NCBI GenBank assembly: GCA_903813345.2 | Contig: CAIIXF020000005.1 | Span: 12,899,375 to 12,963,374 of the forward strand | Direction: 5' to 3' | DNA: 64,000 nt | Source of the DNA: Owenia fusiformis | Lineage: Eukaryota > Annelida > Polychaeta > Sabellida > Oweniidae | In this document: positions 57,812 through 64,000 of the stretch, piece by piece | Layout: each line of letters opens with the position of its first letter | How positions within the stretch are numbered: the first letter of the stretch is position 1 | The notes under the pieces: generated by a model | Databases searched by the model: none | What the model saw: the letters and a program-made list of their open reading frames with translations, nothing else | Told to the model about the DNA's origin: nothing | Made by a program: the position numbers and the translations under genes

Positions 57812-57906
57812 CTAGACGAAAATAAATCGTGTAATGCCGCTGTCACATCTATCCATCTTCTTCATTATTTCCAGCACTCTTTTCATTACCCCTTCAAGTT
57901 CAGTTT
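57812..57906 (-). CDS. Mini-exon gene, terminal exon with stop
   Basis: On the minus strand GATTTATTGCAG is followed by 95 bp (2 + 30 codons + TAG). It reads TELEGVMKRVLEIMKKMD then RCDSGITRFIFV and stops. The first half is a plausible amphipathic helix (L-x2-V-x3-V-x2-I). The carried G from the previous exon makes GAA (Glu). An AATAAA lies about 240 bp downstream (near 57570), fitting a 3' UTR. The family is not recognised. Confidence 0.6.
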
Positions 57907-58457
57907 CTGCAATAAATCAAATTAAATTACCAACATTTACACGATTGTGCTTCAAATAATCCATTATTATATCTTGATCAATTGTATTAAATGTTATAGG
58001 AGCATTCGCAAACAGCTATTTGTACTACAGGGTTAACGTAATTCGAAACCATGCATTTTACTCATATCTTTTGGCTATACCACAGGAGGATGAACATTAA
58101 CATTGTGACTATCAGTCCGATGGTTATCAAATGTGTTAGAAAATTGAATGATGGACAAATGTGCCAAATATCAGTGAGTAATTTCTTAAAATAAAAAAGA
58201 GGAAAATAGCGACAGCATTTCCATTTTTACCCGTAGATAATTATTTTGTTAAAGACTGATTAAATTAAAATTGTTTAAGAGTACTCAAACAACCAACATG
58301 TCTTAATTAATCGAATTTCACAATTCCCATTGGCAGACTTGGGGGATGAGGCATACGTATGTTAACGAAATGTGAAAGCAGAGGGTGTTGGCCAAATTAT
58401 ATTTTGTTTGAAGGGTGCTTCCCAATTACCCTATTTTTATCAAGTGTCTCTCATTAC

Positions 58458-58502
58458 CTGTAATATCACTTTTGACATCTTCGATTCTCTCTTCGTCAGT
58501 TC
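58458..58502 (-). CDS. Mini-exon gene, 45-bp internal exon (phase 1-1)
   Basis: CTTACAG and ATTACAG|GTAATG bound 45 bp on the minus strand. The peptide TDEERIEDVKSDIT is very acidic. The carried G makes GGA (Gly) at its start and GAA at the junction with the last exon. Very small symmetrical exons are easily skipped, so alternative splicing is possible. Confidence 0.55.
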
Positions 58503-58742
58503 CTGTAAGATAAGTGAATTTATACGTATAAAATTTGAACCAAATTATTATTTGAGTTATCAGATGTTACATTTTTATGGAGTGGTGACCATTTTGAATT
58601 AAACGGGCATTTTAATTAGTTATCGCCCTTACACACAGACGGACGGTCGGCTTCTCTATTTCCCTAAGAACTTCGTTCGGTGGGATAAAAAAAAGTCATT
58701 AAGTACGTAGTTACGGCGTCAAATTATTTAAAGACAACTCAC

Positions 58743-58814
58743 CTTCTGTCTCATCCAGATCCAAAGCAATCTGTTTATCTGCTCGATCGATGGGAGATTG
58801 TGCCTGTTCTTCAA
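58743..58814 (-). CDS. Mini-exon gene, 72-bp internal exon (phase 1-1)
   Basis: TTTTACATAG and GACAGAAG|GTGAGT bound 72 bp on the minus strand in one open frame: EEQAQSPIDRADKQIALD then LDETE. With the two exons downstream it makes an acidic C-terminus (D/E-rich, then a helical tail). Earlier exons are not certain; a short segment ending TTCAAG|GTAAGC (donor at 60151-60152) fits the phase. The three exons agree in phase and strand, and splice sites are all good, so a real transcript is likely, but whether it is a host gene or a gene carried by the 56245-63489 element is open. Confidence 0.55.
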
Positions 58815-59187
58815 CTATGTAAAATATAAATAAAATAAGTATGTCAATTACGAGTATAAAATGACATGAATGAATGCGTATATCTCTTATTCAGAGTCTA
58901 TATCTGTATATTGACGTATGATAAACTACATTTTTGACATTATTTTTATTTTGCACACACATGATACACATTATATATCCCGGGGTATACTGTAGGCCTT
59001 TCGAAGTTGCTGTTTCACAATCAAAGTAAAATAAGCCATTTGACATACTATGAGACATATTTAGTGAAAGAAGAAGCATTCTATATTTTGTCCAATGACC
59101 CACCACGATACAGACTCATAGTCGTCCTTTACTTTACTCCAAGGGGTTTACATTTGACCATTTCGACCCAAAATTACTTGCAAATGG

Positions 59188-60028
59188 ACACGACGTGTTC
59201 TAGTGAAAGAAGAACCCCATTTAGTACCTTTATAAAGCCCGGTATACACCAATGGGGCAAAATCCCACTTGCCCCATCGAGTCCCATCTTGCCCCATCGA
59301 ATCCAAATTTGCCCCATCGAATCCCACAAAGTCCCATGGGACCTTGATGACTTTGCCCCATCGTGCCCCATGGAGTCCCATCAAGCCCCATGGAGTCCCA
59401 TCAAATCCCACCGTGCCCCATTGGTGTATGTCGGGCTTCACACAACACGTCATATGATCGAAAATCCCACGATGCCCCATGGAAAGAATGAACATGTTCA
59501 TTCTCAATGGGACTCCATGGGACTTCGTGGGATTTTGCCCCATCTTGCCCCATCGAGTCCCACCGAGTCCCACGTGGGACTTCATGGGACTTCATGGGAC
59601 CTCATGGGACCTCGTGGGACTCGATGGGGCAAGATGGGGCAAATATGGGGCAAAATCCCAAAAGGTCCCACGCAATGTTAAGTCTATGGAGGTCCCAACT
59701 TGCCCCATTGGTGTATACCGGGCTTTAGGGCCATCACGAGACGTGTTCTAGTGAAAGAAGAACCTCAATTTCGTATATAGCCCTAAAGTCCGGTATACAC
59801 CAATGGGGCAAGTTGGGACCTCCATAGACTTAACATTGCGTGGGACCTCGTGGGACCTTTTGGGATTTTGCCCCATGAAGTCAGTGGGACTCCATGGGAC
59901 TCCGTGGGATTTTGCCCCATCTTGCAAACTATGGACAACCACGAGGCGTGTTCTAGTGATAGAAGTAGACTTGATTACCTATGTTCTATAGAACACAACA
60001 CGAGACGTATTCTTGTGAAAGAAGCAAT
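59188..60028. repeat. GGGAC/GGGGC array in inverted modules
   Basis: Dense TCATGGGAC and CGATGGGGCAA words run in both orientations. Modules start at GGTATACACCAATGGGGCAA (about 59241 and 59796) and end at its mirror (about 59420 and 59715). Between modules GACGTGTTCTAGTGAAAGAA recurs at about 59188, 59738, 59945 and 60003. At 59572-59650 GGG runs fall every ten bases, meeting the usual G-quadruplex pattern. All six frames are nearly stop-free, which produces long but meaningless open frames. Confidence 0.85.
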
Positions 60029-60190
60029 TCACTATAGCTTCATGGTTAATAGGGACTTGTAGTATTCAACTTTGACAAATTTTCATATTTTATGAGATGT
60101 TTCAATGGAGAGGTTTCACTGGAGTTATTAAAACATCTATATAGCTTACCTTGAATACCATGTGCTTGTCTTTTAAAGGGTTCCGATTAG

Positions 60191-60741
60191 TTATCCCGTT
60201 CCCGGACTATGGTCCTGTGAACATCTCAATCTTTTGCCTGTGCGATTACAACATGGGAGAATTTTTTACTGATCTTACACTTCAGATACCTACTTCAATA
60301 GATTCCTTGGTAATTTAGCATTCTTTTCGTGTAGTTGAATCCACAATTGTCTGGGTTTATCGGCAGAACGAAGACATTTTCGTTTTTGATCGCAATATTT
60401 GCGTGTAACATTTCAACCGTCAAATTCCTCCATATTGGTACTTCCGGGCTACATCCGGGACAGCCAAACGGGGGATTCCCCTTTTAAATCCAACCGCCAT
60501 TTTGAAAAGTGATGGAATCTCTCTCGATGAAAAAGAGAAAATGTTCCCGTTCTGCCGATATACCCAGACAATCGGCGGTTCCAATATATTAGAAGTTACA
60601 TCTTGAGTTCTATAATGCATTGAGGTAGGTATCTTAAGTGTAAGGGGCGTAGATAATTCTCCCAAGTTGTAATCGTACCCGGGTAATCGTACAGGCAAAT
60701 GAATGCGATCAGTGCAGGACTATAGTCCGGGAACGGGATAA
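60191..60741. mobile_element. 551-bp foldback with 8-bp duplication CCGATTAG
   Basis: TTATCCCGTTCCCGGACTAT and its mirror ATAGTCCGGGAACGGGATAA start arms of about 180 bp. CCGATTAG is repeated perfectly on both sides (60183-60190, 60742-60749), the size made by hAT and P-type transposases. It lies within the 56245-63489 element, so it is younger than that. Confidence 0.92.
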
Positions 60742-60749
60742 CCGATTAG

Positions 60750-61236
60750 CATCCCGTATAAAAACAATATGGCGGCTCCAGGCGAATCAACTGGATCAGT
60801 CCATTTTTAAGAAATAAGGGGAGTTCTGTAAAATCCAGTTTATTGAAATTGTCTTTGAGATAAAGTAATCCATTTATAATGATTTTGAAAACGTTATCCA
60901 AAGAGTGATTGCGTTCAAATAATACATGTACAACAGCCAATATAAATTCTTGTATTAGAAACCGGTTTGTCTTGCTTTGTTTCATTTGTAGGATATTTCA
61001 TATGCCAAGCTGTGTGCTATTACGTTATGGGGAAATTTAGATGCCAATTTTTCCTTATTATACACAAATAGAAGATCCTTCACCCATAAATGTGGAATTG
61101 ATTTGTCAAAATAAAAATCACCCTTTTATAAATGTGTGACGATCTATAATATACTTATGCTATATAACAGTTAGAGGTGTTGACACAACGACCTCGAACC
61201 TGTGAACCCTTGAGTATTATTCCGGGATCGGGCCTT
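60750..61236. other. Gene-free stretch
   Basis: AT-rich. The minus-strand frame 60746-60985 has no domain and no splice support. Confidence 0.3.
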
Positions 61237-61541
61237 TTATACTAAACGGTGAGCAACACCAGAAACGAGCGTTCGATTTGCTAAACGATATGCGTCACCC
61301 TTTAAGTCCAGTTTCATAGAAGTCGGGTCAGCGATTACTTTGTTTCCCTTTGCTTGTAGTTCTTTGACTTTCACTAACGATACATTGAAATGTCTTGATG
61401 CGTATTTGTGTCTACCACTGGCGGGGTCGATCATATGTTCACGTTTACTAAAATTTTCAGTGATGTGATTGTTCAAACAATGGCTGAGAATTGCGTCAAT
61501 TTCATCATCTTGTCTCGGGCAATAATAGCACATGTATTGAG
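61237..61541 (-). CDS. Terminal exon with CCHH zinc-finger-like motif
   Basis: On the minus strand TTATCAATTCCAG leads to 100 codons and TAA (phase 1 in). It starts QYMCYYCPRQDDEIDAIL then SHCLNNHITENFSKREHM; C-Y-Y-C, twelve residues, then H-x4-H is a classic zinc-binding spacing. It continues IDPASGRHKYASRHFNVS then LVKVKELQAKGNKVIADP and ends VAHRLV. The Cys-to-His spacing suggests DNA, RNA or protein binding; no larger family is recognised. The frame also stays open upstream of the acceptor to a Met at 61635 (132 aa), so an unspliced single-exon version is possible. It lies inside the 56245-63489 element, on the same strand as the mini-exon gene. Because it ends in its own stop, it is probably a separate gene. 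Confidence 0.55.
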
Positions 61542-61645
61542 CTGGAATTGATAAGTAATATACATTGACCAAAAAGGTTTTTACAACATTATATTCTGCA
61601 TGACAATACTCGTATGCGCAATCATGGGCTTTCAATAGACAAACT

Positions 61646-61789
61646 TTGACCGATGGTAACCAGGTAACATAATGTAAAACCTAGTTCCTCATTGAAATAT
61701 CCATGGTGTATGCACTGTTGACCGATGGTAACCAGGTAAAATAATGTAAAACCTAGTTCCTCATTGAAATATCCATGGTGTATGCACTG
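61646..61789. repeat. 72-bp tandem duplication
   Basis: TTGACCGATGGTAACCAGGT begins a unit at 61646 and again at 61718; the two differ at about one base. The second unit is cut by the foldback element starting at 61785. Confidence 0.93.
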
Positions 61790-62321
61790 GTGATCCACTC
61801 GATTACGCTGGTTACCAAAACGAACCGTTTTGGTAACAAAATGTCGGAACGTCGAAGGCACGATTTTTCTTTTTTCCTTATTTCACGCGTTGTAGGCAGA
61901 ATCTCCACGACGTTTTTTCTCACAACGTACATCAGTATCATATGTTCTAGAAAATTTACATGTTTGCGAAAAAATAGCTCAGAGAAAAACAGAATCGTCG
62001 ATTTACTTCCTCACTTAAGTTACATAAACGGTTTTTCGAAAAACAGTTAAGATCTGCACTTTTAAGCCAAACCGTTTATGTAACTTAAGTGAGGAAGTAA
62101 ATCGACGATTCTGTTGTCTTCTGGACTATTTGTTCGCAAATATGTACACTTTCTTAAACATATGATACTGATACACGTTTGTGTTAAAAAATGTCGTGGG
62201 AATTCTGCCTACAACGTGTAAAATAAGGAAACGAGAAAAATCGTACCTTCCGGATGTTCCGACATTTTGTTACCAAAACGAACCGTTTTTGTAACCAGCG
62301 TAATCGAGTGGATCACCAGTG
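61785..62321. mobile_element. 537-bp foldback with CACTG ends and GTATG duplication
   Basis: CACTGGTGATCCACTCGATT and its mirror begin arms of about 240 bp that meet near 62050 and share GGTTACCAAAACGAACCGTT and CGTCGATTTACTTCCTCACT. GTATG lies on both sides (61780-61784, 62322-62326), a perfect 5-bp duplication. Same CACTG start and duplication length as the larger element that contains it, but the rest of the ends differ. Confidence 0.9.
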
Positions 62322-62326
62322 GTATG

Positions 62327-63200
62327 GCTTATAGAAGAAAATCAAAACGAACCTGCCATTTCAGTTTAGTTCAGTTTCCCGTCACGACTCACTACTCATA
62401 CTAATACCAACTGTAGTGGTCCAGTTAGATTTACATCCTAGGATATATCCGTGTCTTAACTTATTAGTAGCTGTTTATCTCGTATTATCCATTGTGTGAT
62501 CCATTGCCAGTGTGATCTGTAGTATTCTTAACTACTGTACTATCCCTTGGAATGCACAGCCTGTGGGGGAACGAGTGCGGTTAATGTTTTCTTTAACCCT
62601 GACATGTACGCACCAACTACTTAATATTTACACAGAACAATTAACCACCAGTATCATGGGAAGGCATCATCTGTGGTCACGTGGTTACATAACAAGACAA
62701 AGCCCAGTGGGTATGACAAAACACAGTCTCTCACAAATATCCTAATTAATTAAGGAAATGTGTTCGAAGTTTAAAAAAGGGAGAATAAGAAGGTGAATTC
62801 TGTCATAGGCAATAATTTAGTAAACCGTATATTATTTTGATAATGCATTGAACAAATAAAAATGAACATTGCCTTTAACTGCATGTCTTCAATATTCAGG
62901 TTGTTACATCATTGTATACAATATTGTTGCTTCACGATAAAAGAAACCCTTTTTATCCATCATTCGCTTACAATTTAGAATGATAATATTCTCCGGTGCT
63001 ATTCGAATCGGGGGGGGGGGGTGCTTTTTGATAGTTTTGTTTAGAAAATCGTGCGAAAAGTCCTCAGAGTGGTGAAAACCTGCGGGAATTTGAAATAATT
63101 TCTGGCCAGGGAGGGGGAAACTACCGAACCTCCAGCTTCCCCTGGTTACGGAACTGCTTATTGGTAATTTGTATAGCCCATTATAAATCTCCATTCAGTT
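62327..63200. other. Gene-free stretch
   Basis: No supported exon. The 77-codon frame at 62512-62745 has no domain. 63005-63160 is a decayed MITE related to 29006-29175 (poly-G, GGCCAGGGAGGGGG, CCCTGGTTACGG). Confidence 0.4.
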
Positions 63201-63538
63201 AGAGTCATCAATGGTGAAATCTATGTTGGAGTTAGCTTCATTATCAACCTCAGTTAGAGTCATTCTAAGTGAAGCCGTTTTCTTTCAATTTCTCTAATAT
63301 CGCGGGTGCTTGAGCCTTTATTTGTGGTTGTTTACAATTATATCTTTATTAGTTTGCATGGCGAAATTTTTGGGATCAAGATTCAGCTTGGTTTGGCTGT
63401 AATTGGAGATTTATCGAAAACGAACGAATTTTATCCACCATCTTGAATGAAGCTAACTGCAGTTAGAGTCATCCAGTTGTGGAACAGTGATAATGGTTTT
63501 GAAAAAATATCATTTATATCCATGGGTAGATATATAAG

Positions 63539-64000
63539 GGTTATGTTCTGGGAGGTTTTGGATACAGGGTTTATCCCAAGGGAAATATGTGTATCTCACG
63601 AGGGACCGCAGGGACCGAGGGAGATACACATATTTCCCGCGGGATAAACACTGTATCCAAAACCGACCGTACATAACTGGTGTATCTCATACTTGAGTGG
63701 GTTTGGGGTAGATATAACCTTTACCACCTTTTTCAAATGACAAGATAGGCCTATACTGTAAAAGCACAATTTATATTTAACATTTTCATAATATTCCTTC
63801 AGCTCAATACAATAGAATTGTAACATTTAAACTTTTTGAAAAATTTTAAACTTCTGAAATTTAAATTTTAAATTTTTTTAAACTTTTGAAAAATTCCCGG
63901 GAGCGGGATGGATATATTATATCTGCCCGCATTTGTCCTGGAGCGGGACATAAACAATATATCCTGCCCGCTCCTCAGATATGATATATATTCCCGGGTG
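63539..64000. mobile_element. Palindrome and MITE pair, third copy, cut by window end
   Basis: GTTATGTTCTGGGAGGTTTT to AAACCGACCGTACATAAC (63539-63677) is a palindrome with the centre CGAGGGACCGCAGGGACCGA. TGTATCTCATACTTGAGTGG then opens the companion MITE, matching 13553 onwards for about 310 bp until the window ends. The module order is identical to 13409-13899. Confidence 0.88.

Larger units (their letters stand above)
56245..63489. mobile_element. 7.2-kb element with CACTG ends and 5-bp duplication
   Basis: The left end CACTGTTCCACAACTGGATG and the right end (its exact mirror) begin inverted repeats traceable for about 230 bp at roughly 94% identity by eye (GACTCTAACTGCAGTTAGCT, CGCGATATTAGAGAAATTGA). 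ATAAT lies directly outside both ends (56240-56244, 63490-63494). The sequence between includes minus-strand exons and younger insertions, described separately. CACTG-type ends with a 5-bp duplication recall Transib/RAG-like elements, but no such transposase was seen. The alternative is two separate short copies in opposite orientation; the matching ATAAT argues against that. Confidence 0.65.

Noticed and set aside
59007-59751. Overlapping long open frames on both strands (up to 224 codons) across the GGGAC array
   Set aside because: They are open only because the short repeat unit lacks stops in several frames; the peptides are repeats (SHGTPWD-like) with no domain.
61190-61230. tRNA-like GGTTCGAGGTC word on the minus strand
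   Set aside because: No cloverleaf could be built around it; no tRNA or rRNA gene was recognised anywhere in the window.
56245-63489. Polinton/Maverick-type element suggested by long terminal inverted repeats
   Set aside because: The duplication is 5 bp rather than 6, the ends begin CACTG, the length is short, and no polymerase, integrase, packaging ATPase or capsid-like frame is visible.

Overview
The window looks like nuclear DNA from a metazoan, most likely a marine invertebrate. The evidence is AT-rich sequence, spliced exons with GT-AG sites encoding thrombospondin type-1 and EGF-like modules, non-LTR retrotransposons, mariner/hAT-type elements and very many satellites and foldback elements. 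I cannot settle the phylum from this sequence alone. Position 14001-14500 is a 500-N assembly gap.

Layout. 1-2440: two satellite arrays (32-bp and 135-bp units). 2441-8282: a TTAA-flanked foldback element and a decayed LINE. 8451-8562 (minus): the first coding exon of an unrecognised gene. 9136-11130: minisatellites. 11690-13999: a dense cluster of long palindromic elements that runs into the assembly gap. 15150-17313: a transposable element filled with a satellite. 19932-20720: a hAT-like element. 23184-28355: an inverted-repeat pair, one arm split by a hAT-like insertion whose empty site survives in the other arm. 29388-29627 (plus): a probable 3' terminal coding exon. 30790-38605: palindromes, MITEs and a G+C-rich transposon cluster.

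38957-56172 holds the best-supported host gene. Six plus-strand exons, all phase-compatible, encode part of a secreted or cell-surface protein: an N-terminal region, a TSP1 domain, a Cys-rich/EGF-like region and a further region of unknown fold. Its introns hold a young 5'-truncated LINE (39400-40740), an internally deleted mariner with an open reading frame (41113-42172), a 2.74-kb element with 9-bp target duplications nested in an older palindrome (42606-45547) and many MITEs.

56245-63489 is bounded by inverted ~230-bp repeats starting CACTG and by a perfect 5-bp duplication (ATAAT), so it reads as one 7.2-kb transposon in the next intron of the TSP1/EGF gene. On the minus strand it contains three phase-1 mini-exons ending in a stop, and a separate terminal exon with a CCHH zinc-finger-like motif. 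It also carries a GGGAC/GGGGC array and two younger foldback elements. A further palindrome copy runs off the window end.

The transposon boundaries rest mainly on terminal repeats and target-site duplications read by eye. Superfamily names are tentative unless a coding region supports them.
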